Below are positions 23,985 through 32,015 of a stretch of 36,247 bases of DNA, piece by piece. The position numbers were made by a program, and so were the translations under genes. Source of the DNA: an uncultured Bacilli bacterium (GTDB lineage Bacteria; Bacillota_I; Bacilli_A; RF39; UBA660). The notes beneath the pieces were generated by a model, which did not search any database, was not told where the DNA came from, and worked only from the letters and a program-made list of their open reading frames with translations. How positions within the stretch are numbered: position 1 is the stretch's first letter; every line of letters starts with the position of its first letter. The stretch lies in assembly GCA_944358495.1 (NCBI GenBank), contig CALVRF010000002.1, positions 1 to 36,247 on the forward strand, in the 5' to 3' direction.

Positions 23985-24404
23985 AATCTTATTATTGAAA
24001 ATGCGACAATTTCTAATAATAAAGCACAAACCGGAGCCGGGCTGCGAACTACGTCAAGTGCTACTGCTACAATAAATAATTGTAAAATAGTAGATAATAT
24101 AGCTAGTATGAGTGGAGCTGGATTAGAAGTATTTAATTATTCGCAAGTTACAATGAATGGTGGAGAAATTTCTAATAATACTGCAACGAGTTATGGTGGT
24201 GGAGTATGGATTCGTGGCAATGAAGACGCTGATAAAAGTGCTAATCTCATATTAAATGGTGGAACCATAAAAAACAACAATGCTGGTATTGCACATGGTG
24301 GCATATATAATGGAGTATCTGGGACTTATACATACAAATCAGGTGTTGTATGTGGCAACAAACCATCGAATTCGTATGAAACCTCAGCCACCTGCCCATC
24401 TTAG
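23985..24404 (+). pseudogene. C-terminal remnant of a beta-helix repeat surface protein
   Basis: The frame is open from 23913 but has no usable start; from about 23985 it reads as parallel beta-helix repeats (IENATISNNKAQTGAG, NGGEISNNTATSYGGGV, NGGTIKNNNAG) and ends with YKSGVVCGNKPSNSYET and TAG at 24402. An internal ATG at 24108 has no ribosome-binding site. The pattern matches pectate-lyase-like/Chlamydia-polymorphic-type repeat proteins secreted by gut Firmicutes. Only the last few coils remain, so this is a 5'-truncated fragment lying between gapA and pgk. Confidence 0.75.
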
Positions 24405-24412
24405 TTTTATAA

Positions 24413-24457
24413 ATTCCAACGAGAGTAATTATAGAAATATAGTTACTCTACTGGAAT
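24413..24457. repeat. Long hairpin with GAAA tetraloop
   Basis: A 12-bp stem (24422-24433 with 24438-24449, one G-T pair) closes a GAAA tetraloop; an outer ATTCCA/TGGAAT stem adds six pairs across a small internal loop. No strong T-run follows. It may be an RNA structure or part of a degraded mobile element. Confidence 0.65.
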
Positions 24458-24475
24458 CTATAAAGATTCCAAATA

Positions 24476-24540
24476 AAAACTAACAGACATTTTACTTTTC
24501 TCTCTCAAATGTACACCGGTAAAATGTTCTTGTTAGTTTT
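24476..24540. repeat. 65-bp imperfect palindrome
   Basis: Outer arms AAAACTAACA / TGTTAGTTTT and inner arms CATTTTAC / GTAAAATG enclose a 23-base loop. The 3' side ends in TTTTAATTT, so it could end transcription, but the size and near-symmetry also fit a miniature inverted-repeat element. Confidence 0.65.
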
Positions 24541-24560
24541 AATTTACTAAAAAATTATTG

Positions 24561-24589
24561 TTGCTTATAATAATTTTTTATTGTATAAT
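24561..24589 (+). promoter_or_regulatory. Promoter of the small anchored Cys protein
   Basis: TTGCTT (24561-24566), 17-base spacer, TATAAT (24584-24589). Confidence 0.65.
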
Positions 24590-24616
24590 TATTATGAAAA
24601 TAGAAAGGGTGTAAAC

Positions 24617-25027
24617 ATGAAAAATAAAAAAATACTAATAGTTGTTGGACTTATTATTGTCGTAATTATTATAGTTTTATTACTAACAATGTTACTGCCA
24701 AAAGAAAGTAACGACGTTGAGCAAAAAAATAATATAGAATATAATGTGGTTGACGAATTGTATGAACAATTAGATGGCCCAGAATGTACTGAAAACTGTG
24801 ATACTAGAGAATATGTCTCAAAACTATATGGTTATACTTATGATGAAAAAAACAATTTAGAAATGCAAGTTAAAGAAGGATATGTTGAAAATAATAAAGT
24901 TTATGATTTAGATGGAAAAGAATTAGGTGACTATTCAGAAGATACCTTAAATAATACTCTAGATAGTGGAACTTTAAAAACTTATAACTATACTAAAGAT
25001 GGTGATGATTACGTTTTAGCTGAATAA
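24617..25027 (+). CDS. Small membrane-anchored extracellular protein, unknown
   Basis: 136 residues. A short lysine-rich start and one hydrophobic segment (about 6-27) act as a membrane anchor; the rest is an acidic exported domain with a cysteine pair (about residues 56 and 60, in PECTENCDTREYV) and an aromatic-rich C-terminus. The ATG at 24617 follows GAAAGGGTG. No family recognised. It has its own promoter and terminator and lies just before a prepilin gene; a shared surface role is only a guess. Confidence 0.75.
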   Translation: MKNKKILIVVGLIIVVIIIVLLLTMLLPKESNDVEQKNNIEYNVVDELYEQLDGPECTENCDTREYVSKLYGYTYDEKNNLEMQVKEGYVENNKVYDLDGKELGDYSEDTLNNTLDSGTLKTYNYTKDGDDYVLAE

Positions 25028-25053
25028 GGGATTAGTAATCTCTTTTTCTTTTT
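25026..25053 (+). terminator. Terminator of the small anchored Cys protein
   Basis: Stem AAGGGATT / AATCTCTT (wobble pairs), loop AGT, T-rich tail. Confidence 0.65.
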
Positions 25054-25113
25054 AAAATTATGTTTTTCTTGTAATAAAAACGCTTTTGTTATAAAATAAT
25101 AATAGGTGATGAT

Positions 25114-25479
25114 ATGCAAAAAGGATTTACTTTAATTGAATTGCTGGGAATCATAGTGTTGCTCGGAGTTATTATTGCCGTAGCCGTGCCATCATTGATT
25201 ACTTCTAACAAAAACGCCGAAAATAGTGAAAAAGAAGAGTTTAATGAACTTATTAATACCGCTTGTGAATCATATATCAATGTCCATTCTGATGAATACC
25301 AAACTTTATTAACAACATCCGGAAGATCGGCAACAATTTCTGTATCCGAATTAATTAGTTCAGGATACTTAAGAGAAACTACTAATAACCCAAACACGGA
25401 TACTCAAATTGGTGAAGAAAACGGAAGTGTCACCGCCAAAAATAGTGGTGGAAAAATTACATGCACTTACAATAGTTAG
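25114..25479 (+). CDS. Type IV prepilin-like protein 2
   Basis: 121 residues. Very short leader MQKG, cleavage/methylation motif FTLIELLGII with Glu5, hydrophobic helix to about residue 28, then a small globular domain with cysteines at about 50 and 117. A segment AGYL-like (SELISSGYLRE) resembles the SINFLQEEGYLSND and PQMLVQNGYLEQS segments of the other two prepilins, so the three share a fold. AGGTGATG precedes the ATG. It lies 27 bases before pgk, without a terminator between them. Confidence 0.87.
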   Translation: MQKGFTLIELLGIIVLLGVIIAVAVPSLITSNKNAENSEKEEFNELINTACESYINVHSDEYQTLLTTSGRSATISVSELISSGYLRETTNNPNTDTQIGEENGSVTAKNSGGKITCTYNS

Positions 25480-25506
25480 GACATAATAAAAAGGGAGGAA
25501 TATAAA

Positions 25507-26694
25507 ATGTTAAAAACAATTAAAAATTTAGAATTAAAAAATAAAAAAGTAATCATTAGATGTGATTTAAATGTACCAATGAAAGATGGAGTTATTACGA
25601 ATGATAACCGTATTAAAGAAAGCCTTAAAACTATTACTTATGCAACCGGAAAAGGTGCTAAGGTAATTTTGCTTTCACATTTAGGTAGAATAAAAACCAA
25701 AGAAGATAAAAAGAAATATACATTAAAACCTATAGCTGAGCGCCTTAGCGAACTATTGAAAGAACCAGTAACGTTTATCGATGAAACAAAAGGTGAAAAA
25801 TTAGAAAATGCTATTAAAAAAATGAAATCTAAAGATATTATTCTTATCGAAAACACTAGATTTGAAGATTTAGATGGTGAAAAAGAAAGCACCAATAATG
25901 ATGAATTAGCTAAATATTGGGCTTCATTAGGAGATATTTTCATTAATGATGCTTTTGGAACTGCTCATCGTAATCATGCTTCAACTGTGGGTATTGCTAA
26001 ATATTTACCAAGTGGTATTGGCTTTTTAATGGAAAAGGAAATCAAATCTTTATCTAAAGCCACCAAAAGGCCAAAAAAACCATATGTTATTATTTTAGGT
26101 GGTTCCAAAGTTAGTGATAAAATAGCAATAATTCAAAATCTTGTCCCTAAAGCTGATTATTTATTAATTGGTGGAGCTATGGCCTTTACTTTTCTTAAAG
26201 CTGCTGGCTTTGAAGTGGGCAAATCTATCGTTGAAAATAAACAAATTGATTACTGTATTGATTTGTTAGATAAATATACTGATAAAATCATTTTACCAAT
26301 CGATATTGTTACCAGCGAATCCATGACCGATAAAGCCGACACCAAACTCAAATTTATTAATGAAATAGCTGAAGATGAAATTGGTTTAGATATTGGCCAA
26401 GGCACTATAAAAGTTTTCAAACAATATTTAGAAGATAGTAACACGATTATATGGAATGGCCCAGTAGGACTATATGAATTTGAACCATTCCAAAATGGTA
26501 CTAAAGAGCTTTTAGAAATCATTACCAACACTAAAGCTACCACTATTATTGGTGGTGGCGACATTGCTAGTGCAGCCATTAATTTCGGTTATCAAGATAA
26601 AATATCGCATATTTCTACCGGTGGTGGCGCAAGCCTAGCATTCCTTGAAGGTAAAGAATTACCTGCTTTGAAAGTAATCGATGCAAAAAAATAA
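25507..26694 (+). CDS. pgk: Phosphoglycerate kinase
   Basis: 395 residues. N-lobe with IIRCDLNVP, LLSHLGR and the HRNHAST helix; C-lobe with GGSKVSDKI, IGGAMAF, WNGPVGLYE and TIIGGGDIASA. Transfers phosphate from 1,3-bisphosphoglycerate to ADP. AAGGGAGG upstream. Its 3' end overlaps the next gene by 14 bases, leading an operon pgk-flippase-glycosyltransferase-tpiA. Confidence 0.98.
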   Translation: MLKTIKNLELKNKKVIIRCDLNVPMKDGVITNDNRIKESLKTITYATGKGAKVILLSHLGRIKTKEDKKKYTLKPIAERLSELLKEPVTFIDETKGEKLENAIKKMKSKDIILIENTRFEDLDGEKESTNNDELAKYWASLGDIFINDAFGTAHRNHASTVGIAKYLPSGIGFLMEKEIKSLSKATKRPKKPYVIILGGSKVSDKIAIIQNLVPKADYLLIGGAMAFTFLKAAGFEVGKSIVENKQIDYCIDLLDKYTDKIILPIDIVTSESMTDKADTKLKFINEIAEDEIGLDIGQGTIKVFKQYLEDSNTIIWNGPVGLYEFEPFQNGTKELLEIITNTKATTIIGGGDIASAAINFGYQDKISHISTGGGASLAFLEGKELPALKVIDAKK

Positions 26695-27676
26695 TATTCG
26701 TAATGGCCTCATTATTGCCGTTGTTACTATTATTGTCCTATTTTTTGCCTTAAAGGATGATTTCAGTGAAAAGATTGGTTATTTAGTTTCTTTTAATCCC
26801 TGGTGGCTTTGTTTAGGAGTCTTATTAGTTATTGCTTACTGGCTTTTAAAAACTTTAGCTCTTTATTATTGTACAACTAAAATAAATCCAAATTATCAAC
26901 TAAAAAAATCATGGAAGCTAACTTTAGATACGCAATTTTTTAATGCTATTACCCCATTTTCTTTAGGTGGACAACCATATCAAATTTATCGGTTAAAAAA
27001 ACAAGGTTTTAGTTTAGAGCAAGGAATGAATATTATTATTCAAGATTGTGTTGTTTACCAAATTGCTTTAATTATCTTAGGAACCATTGCGATAATTGCC
27101 AATTACTATTTTGGAATTTTTCCCGAAAATTCTTTATTAAAAAAATTAGTTTTCATCGGTTATTTAATCAATTTATCTGTAATTGTGATATTATTTATTG
27201 TTGCCTTCAATAAAAGGGGGAATAAATTGCTTTTAAACTTTGCCATTAAAGTTGGAGCCAAACTTCATCTAATTAAAAATAAAGAGGCCTTTTTAAATCG
27301 CAGTAATCAAATCATTAGTGAATTTCACGATAGTGCCTTATTGCTAATGAATAGCAAATGGCATTTTATAAAAGTTATTATAATTAACCTTTTTGCCTTA
27401 AGCTTATTGTATTTAGTACCATTTACCCTTATAATGGGACTAGGGGAATATTTAAATCCACTAGTAGTTATTGTAGCCTCAGCTTATGTTATGCTCATGG
27501 GATCATTTGTTCCACTTCCAGGAGGAACCGGGGGATTAGAATTTGGATTTGTTAGATTTTTTGGCTTTTATATTATTGGAGCTAAACTTTCCAGTATCAT
27601 GATAACATGGCGCTTACTTACTTATTATTTGGGGTTAATAGTTGGCGCGATTTCCCTAAACAAAAAGGAGGGTTAG
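26681..27676 (+). CDS. Lysylphosphatidylglycerol-synthase-type transmembrane protein (flippase-like, PF03706)
   Basis: 331 residues with about eight membrane helices. Family motifs: NAITPFSLGGQPYQIYRLKKQG, split near residue 95, and the C-terminal FVPLPGGTGGLEFGF. These proteins are the membrane half of MprF or stand-alone flippase-like proteins. Its neighbour makes glycolipids, which suggests a role in moving or making membrane lipid (inference). The start ATG lies inside pgk, implying coupling; one base separates its stop from the next start. Confidence 0.9.
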   Translation: MQKNNIRNGLIIAVVTIIVLFFALKDDFSEKIGYLVSFNPWWLCLGVLLVIAYWLLKTLALYYCTTKINPNYQLKKSWKLTLDTQFFNAITPFSLGGQPYQIYRLKKQGFSLEQGMNIIIQDCVVYQIALIILGTIAIIANYYFGIFPENSLLKKLVFIGYLINLSVIVILFIVAFNKRGNKLLLNFAIKVGAKLHLIKNKEAFLNRSNQIISEFHDSALLLMNSKWHFIKVIIINLFALSLLYLVPFTLIMGLGEYLNPLVVIVASAYVMLMGSFVPLPGGTGGLEFGFVRFFGFYIIGAKLSSIMITWRLLTYYLGLIVGAISLNKKEG

Positions 27677-27677
27677 T

Positions 27678-28910
27678 ATGCGAATAGGCATATTTACGGA
27701 AACTTATACACCATATGTTAGTGGATTAGTTACTAGTGAACTCATGCTTAAAAATGCCCTTGAAAAAAAAGGCCATGAAGTATATGTCGTTACTGCTAAT
27801 CTGCAAAATTTTCGTTATGAATATGATGAAGAAGAACATGTTTTAAGAATTCCAGGAATTCCAACTGGCATTTATAATTCTAGACTGACTAGTATTTACC
27901 CTATCCAAGCCGTTAATAAAATTAAAAGTTGGGATTTAGATGTTATTCATTCACAAACCGAGTTTGCTATTGGAACTTTTGCGCGTATTTTTGCCAAACA
28001 GTATAATATTCCGATTGTTCATACATATCATACAATGTATGAAGATTATGTTCATTATATTACTAAAGGTCATTTTAATCGTTCAAGTAAAAAAATTGTC
28101 GAATATTTGACTAAGTTTTACTGTGATAAAACCATTACAGAATTAATTGTTCCAACCAAAAAGGCCTATGATTTATTTAAAGAAAAATATAATGTCGAAA
28201 GAAATATTCATATAATTCCAACTGGTATTGAAGTTGAAAGATTTTATAAAGAAAATATTAATTCGAAAAAAATTATGGAATTAAAAAAACAGTACAAACT
28301 TACTAAAAAAGACTTTGTTGGTATTTTTGTCGGTCGAATTGCTGAAGAAAAAAATATTCCATTTCTTATAAATGTGGTGGAAAAGGTTATTAAAGAAAAA
28401 CCTAATATGAAATTATTAATCATTGGTGATGGACCTGACAAAGAAAATTATGAAAACTTAGTCAAAGAGAAAAATTGTCAAAATAATATTATTTTTACTG
28501 GCAAAGTTTCTTGGGAAGATATTCCCGCTTATTATAGGTTAGGTGATATTTTCTTATCCGCATCAACCACTGAAACTCAAGGCCTTACTATTATTGAAGC
28601 GATGGCAGCTTCCTTACCGGCTTTATGCATTGATGACGAAAGCTTTCGCAATACTGTTGTTGACGATTTAAATGGTTACTTATTTAAAAATGAAACCGAA
28701 TGTCAAAAATACATTTTAAAAATCATGCAAGATAAAAAACTTTTATCCACACTTCAAAGAGGCGCGAGGACTAGTGCTGAAAAACACTCTTCAAAATATT
28801 TTGCCGAACAAGTATTAGATGTTTATCAAAAAGCTATTGATACTCAGAAAAATAGCTTAAAAACAAAACTCTTTAATCTTTTAGATAAGGTGAGCCCATG
28901 GAAAAAATAG
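27678..28910 (+). CDS. GT4 glycosyltransferase, probable 1,2-diacylglycerol 3-glucosyltransferase
   Basis: 410 residues. GT-B fold: N-terminal MRIGIFTETYTPYVSGL, the HSQTEFAIGTFARIFAK and HTYHTMYEDYVHY segments typical of the alMGS/diacylglycerol glucosyltransferase group, and the C-terminal IFVGRIAEEKNI plus EX7E (TETQGLTIIEAMA). It likely adds glucose to diacylglycerol to make monoglucosyl-diacylglycerol in the membrane. AAGGAGGG site. It overlaps tpiA by 13 bases. Confidence 0.87.
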   Translation: MRIGIFTETYTPYVSGLVTSELMLKNALEKKGHEVYVVTANLQNFRYEYDEEEHVLRIPGIPTGIYNSRLTSIYPIQAVNKIKSWDLDVIHSQTEFAIGTFARIFAKQYNIPIVHTYHTMYEDYVHYITKGHFNRSSKKIVEYLTKFYCDKTITELIVPTKKAYDLFKEKYNVERNIHIIPTGIEVERFYKENINSKKIMELKKQYKLTKKDFVGIFVGRIAEEKNIPFLINVVEKVIKEKPNMKLLIIGDGPDKENYENLVKEKNCQNNIIFTGKVSWEDIPAYYRLGDIFLSASTTETQGLTIIEAMAASLPALCIDDESFRNTVVDDLNGYLFKNETECQKYILKIMQDKKLLSTLQRGARTSAEKHSSKYFAEQVLDVYQKAIDTQKNSLKTKLFNLLDKVSPWKK

Positions 28911-29575
28911 TTGCTCTAAATCACAAAATGAATATGGATTATGATGAGTTGCAAGATTATATTGATGATTTAAAAAAAATAAACTTAAATCCCATTGTTT
29001 TTCCAACAGCTATTCATGCACCATATTTTGTGGAAGATCATTTTCGCACTGGCCTGCAAAATATTTATTTTCAAGATAATGGGGCTTTTACTGGTGAAAC
29101 ATCACCAAAACAAGCTAAAAAACTTGGTATTGAATATGTCCTAGTGGGCCATAGTGAAAGACGAGAGCTTTTTTCTGAAAGTAATGAAGAAATTAATAAA
29201 AAAATCAAATTGGCTTTAGAAAATGACTTAAAAGTAATACTATGTGTTGGTGAAAAAAATAATGAAGATTATCAAACTGTCATTAAAAGACAAATAAAAG
29301 AAGGACTTCAAAATATAACTAAGCCTGTTATTATTGCCTATGAGCCTGTATGGGCTATTGGTAGTGGGGTTATTCCTAGTAATGAACATATAAAAACTGT
29401 TATAACTTATATTCAGTCATTATTAAATTACGATGTAAAAGTACTATATGGTGGTAGTGTTAATAGTATCACTATCCAAAAAATAAATGAAGTAAATGTT
29501 GTATCCGGCTACCTAATTGGTGGTTCATCTACCAGTATTCAGGAGCTAAAAAAAATTAAAGAAGTTGTAAGCTAA
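28898..29575 (+). CDS. tpiA: Triosephosphate isomerase, short divergent form
   Basis: 225 residues against about 250 normally. Catalytic residues remain: N8 and K10 (LNHKMN, where GNWKMN is usual), H85 in VGHSERR and E149 in IAYEPVWAIGSG; the phosphate-binding GGSV and a GYLIGGSS loop close the barrel. It interconverts DHAP and glyceraldehyde-3-phosphate. The shortening is spread through several loops, not one end. AAGGTGAG site inside the glycosyltransferase gene. Confidence 0.93.
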   Translation: MEKIVALNHKMNMDYDELQDYIDDLKKINLNPIVFPTAIHAPYFVEDHFRTGLQNIYFQDNGAFTGETSPKQAKKLGIEYVLVGHSERRELFSESNEEINKKIKLALENDLKVILCVGEKNNEDYQTVIKRQIKEGLQNITKPVIIAYEPVWAIGSGVIPSNEHIKTVITYIQSLLNYDVKVLYGGSVNSITIQKINEVNVVSGYLIGGSSTSIQELKKIKEVVS

Positions 29576-29593
29576 AACTTCTTTATTTTTTTT
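29559..29593 (+). terminator. Terminator of the pgk-tpiA operon
   Basis: Stem AAGAAGTT / AACTTCTT with a 9-base loop containing the stop codon, then TTATTTTTTTT. Confidence 0.8.
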
Positions 29594-29685
29594 GAAAATC
29601 GATTCGACAAAATTAGCTATTTTTTACTCTAGTAAATTGTGTCAATGTTTTGTATAATTTTAATATAGTAAAGGAGATATGAAAA

Positions 29686-30450
29686 ATGAAAAAAATAAAT
29701 GTGTTAATGATAGATGATAATATAAATCTTATAGAAATGGTTAGAGAATATTTTAAAATGACAGATGAAATAAACATATGCTTAGAAGCTCATAATGGTT
29801 TAGAAGGAATTGAAGTTATCGAACAAAATCAAGATAAATTCGATTTGATTATTTTAGACCTTATCATGCCTAAAAAAGATGGAATTTATGTCCTTAACGA
29901 AATGAAAAAACGTGGCATTAATAAAAAAGTCATTGTCGCAACAAGTTATAATGCGGCAGAAGTAATTAGAGAAGTATCTGAATATGGGGTCAATTACTAT
30001 GTCTTAAAACCTTTTGACTTAGATGATTTAAAAGCCCGTATTTATGATATTACAAATAAAAAGGAAGACAATCAAAATATTGATTTCTATAACAGTAATT
30101 TGCAAGTATCAATCACTAAGATGCTTCATGAATTGGGAATTCCATCACACATTAAAGGTTACCAATATATAAGAGAGGCTGTTGGAATAATTTTTGAAAA
30201 TCCAAGTATTATTGGTGGTATTACTAAAGAATTATATCCAGAACTTGCTCAAAAATATAATACAACAGTATCAAGAGTTGAAAGAGCTATTAGACATGCC
30301 ATTGAAGTTAGTTGGAACAGAGGTAATTTAGATTTTATGGAAGAAATATTTGGCTATAGTGTCGATATTGATAAAGCCAAACCAACTAATTCAGAATTTA
30401 TGGTTACTATTGCCGATAAATTAAGATTAGATTTCCACAAAGTTGGTTAA
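29686..30450 (+). CDS. spo0A: Stage 0 sporulation protein A (Spo0A)
   Basis: 254 residues. Receiver domain 1-118 with the acidic pair D10/D11, phosphorylated D58 (IILDLIMPKKDG), T86 and K108 (VLKPFD). The C-terminal effector domain (about 140-250) has the Spo0A signature GIPSHIKGYQYIREA and recognition helix TVSRVERAIRHAIEVSW. Phosphorylated Spo0A binds 0A boxes and starts sporulation. The ATG follows AAAGGAG; an out-of-frame ATG lies between. spoIVB, its usual upstream neighbour, is missing. Confidence 0.97.
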   Translation: MKKINVLMIDDNINLIEMVREYFKMTDEINICLEAHNGLEGIEVIEQNQDKFDLIILDLIMPKKDGIYVLNEMKKRGINKKVIVATSYNAAEVIREVSEYGVNYYVLKPFDLDDLKARIYDITNKKEDNQNIDFYNSNLQVSITKMLHELGIPSHIKGYQYIREAVGIIFENPSIIGGITKELYPELAQKYNTTVSRVERAIRHAIEVSWNRGNLDFMEEIFGYSVDIDKAKPTNSEFMVTIADKLRLDFHKVG

Positions 30451-30522
30451 ATTAATGAATAAAAATAATTAATTTAGTTATTTCACCATAAAATATGTTA
30501 TAATCGAAATAGGTGATTATAC

Positions 30523-30927
30523 ATGCAAGTAAAAGAAAAGGGTTTTACTTTAATTGAATTAGTCGGAGTTGTTGTTATTTTAGCCATTATTGCTTTGGTA
30601 GTTTTTCCTGCTACTTTAAATGTTTTAAATCAAGGCCAAACCAATGTTGATAATTCTATCAAAGACCTTGTCATTACTGCGGCCAACGAATATGTTGGTG
30701 ATCGTATAAATAATTTTCCTAAACAATTAGAAAACAAGACAGGAGAGCGCAGTTATGGTAGTAAAGGCAAGATTACACCACAAATGTTAGTTCAAAATGG
30801 TTATTTAGAACAATCAGTGATCGATGAAAACTGTGAAATTCAAGATGATTATGTCACAGTAACTAGTAATACCCAAAAGTACATCTTTGAATACGTTGAA
30901 GGAACTGCTAATAATGCTTGTGATTAA
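30523..30927 (+). CDS. Type IV prepilin-like protein 3
   Basis: 134 residues. Leader MQVKEKG, motif FTLIELVGVV with Glu5, hydrophobic helix to about residue 32, and a longer globular part ending with two cysteines at about 106 and 133, the last two residues being C-D. A TATAAT at 30499-30504 and AGGTGATT ribosome-binding site precede it. It is the third solitary prepilin of the window, between spo0A and dusB. Confidence 0.87.
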   Translation: MQVKEKGFTLIELVGVVVILAIIALVVFPATLNVLNQGQTNVDNSIKDLVITAANEYVGDRINNFPKQLENKTGERSYGSKGKITPQMLVQNGYLEQSVIDENCEIQDDYVTVTSNTQKYIFEYVEGTANNACD

Positions 30928-30946
30928 TTATTAAATAAAAATGCTC

Positions 30947-30978
30947 CAAGCTCAAAACCATAAAGTTTTGGCTTTTTT
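30947..30978 (+). terminator. Terminator of prepilin 3
   Basis: Stem AAGC-CAAAAC / GTTTTG-GCTT with one bulged T, six-base loop, T-run. Confidence 0.8.
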
Positions 30979-30989
30979 AGTTCCCAAAA

Positions 30990-31018
30990 TTGAAAAAATA
31001 TCATTTATATATTATAAT
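30990..31018 (+). promoter_or_regulatory. dusB promoter
   Basis: TTGAAA (30990-30995), 17-base spacer, TATAAT (31013-31018), 16 bases before the start codon. Confidence 0.65.
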
Positions 31019-31033
31019 GTTTTCGGTGATATT

Positions 31034-32014
31034 ATGTGGAAAATTGGTAACATTGAAATTCAAAATCAAGTAGTTTTAGCTCCTATGGCAGGTATTTCCA
31101 ATAATGCTTTTAGAACGATTGCCAAAGAGATGGGCTGCGGTTTAATTGTTGCCGAAATGGTTAGTGATAAAGCTATTTATTATCACAATCAAAAAACATT
31201 AGATATGCTTTATATGACCGATTTTGAAAGGCCACTTTCTCAGCAGATATTTGGTAGTGATGTCGAAAGCTTTACAGTGGCAGCTAAATACATTAACGAT
31301 AATATGCATCCTGATATTATCGATATCAACATGGGTTGTCCAGTACCTAAAGTAGCTACTAGAGCTCAGGCCGGTAGCGCTTTACTCAAAGATCCTCAAA
31401 AAGTTTTTGAAATTGTCAAAGCGGTTGTTAATGCTGTTGATGTACCGGTTACTGTCAAAATTCGTAGTGGTTGGGATCATAACAGTATCAATGCTGTTGA
31501 AATTGCTCAAATTTGCGAACAAGCCGGCGCCAGTGCTATAACTGTTCATGGTCGCACTAGAAGTCAAGGTTATAGTGGTAAAGCAGACTGGAATATAATA
31601 AAAAAAGTAAAAGAAAGTGTCAGTATACCGGTTATTGGTAACGGTGATATTAAAAGTCCAATGGATGCTAAAAGAATGTTAGAAGAAACTGGCTGTGATG
31701 CCATTATGATAGGTAGGGGAGCTTTAGGGAATCCTTGGATTATTAAAGATACTATTAAGTATTTAAAAGATGGCACATTAGCACCCCAAAGAACAAAAGA
31801 AGAAAAAATAAACATGATAAAAAAGCATTTAAATTATTTGTTAAAAATTAGACCTGAAAAAGTAGCTATTACTGAAATGCGTACTCATGTTGCTCATTAT
31901 TTAAAAGGACTTCCTAATACAGCTAATTTAAAAAATGAAATCTTCAAAACTACAGATATTGAAAAATTCAATCAGCTTTTAGATGATTATGTAAGTACCA
32001 TTGAATCAAACTAA
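31034..32014 (+). CDS. dusB: tRNA-dihydrouridine synthase, DusB type
   Basis: 326 residues. FMN-dependent reduction of uridines in the tRNA D-loop. VLAPMAGISNNAFR at the start, catalytic C102 in INMGCPVPKV, the KIRSGWD strand and HGRTRSQGYSG for FMN and substrate, and IGRGALGNPW at the barrel end. The ATG at 31034 has GGTGAT; the frame extends upstream through the promoter only by chance. The stop codon lies one base from the terminal repeat of an IS30 remnant. Confidence 0.95.
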   Translation: MWKIGNIEIQNQVVLAPMAGISNNAFRTIAKEMGCGLIVAEMVSDKAIYYHNQKTLDMLYMTDFERPLSQQIFGSDVESFTVAAKYINDNMHPDIIDINMGCPVPKVATRAQAGSALLKDPQKVFEIVKAVVNAVDVPVTVKIRSGWDHNSINAVEIAQICEQAGASAITVHGRTRSQGYSGKADWNIIKKVKESVSIPVIGNGDIKSPMDAKRMLEETGCDAIMIGRGALGNPWIIKDTIKYLKDGTLAPQRTKEEKINMIKKHLNYLLKIRPEKVAITEMRTHVAHYLKGLPNTANLKNEIFKTTDIEKFNQLLDDYVSTIESN

Positions 32015-32015
32015 G

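Noticed and set aside
24108..24404. Possible separate small gene starting at the ATG at 24108
   Set aside because: No ribosome-binding site, and the protein pattern continues upstream of this ATG; better read as part of a truncated fragment.
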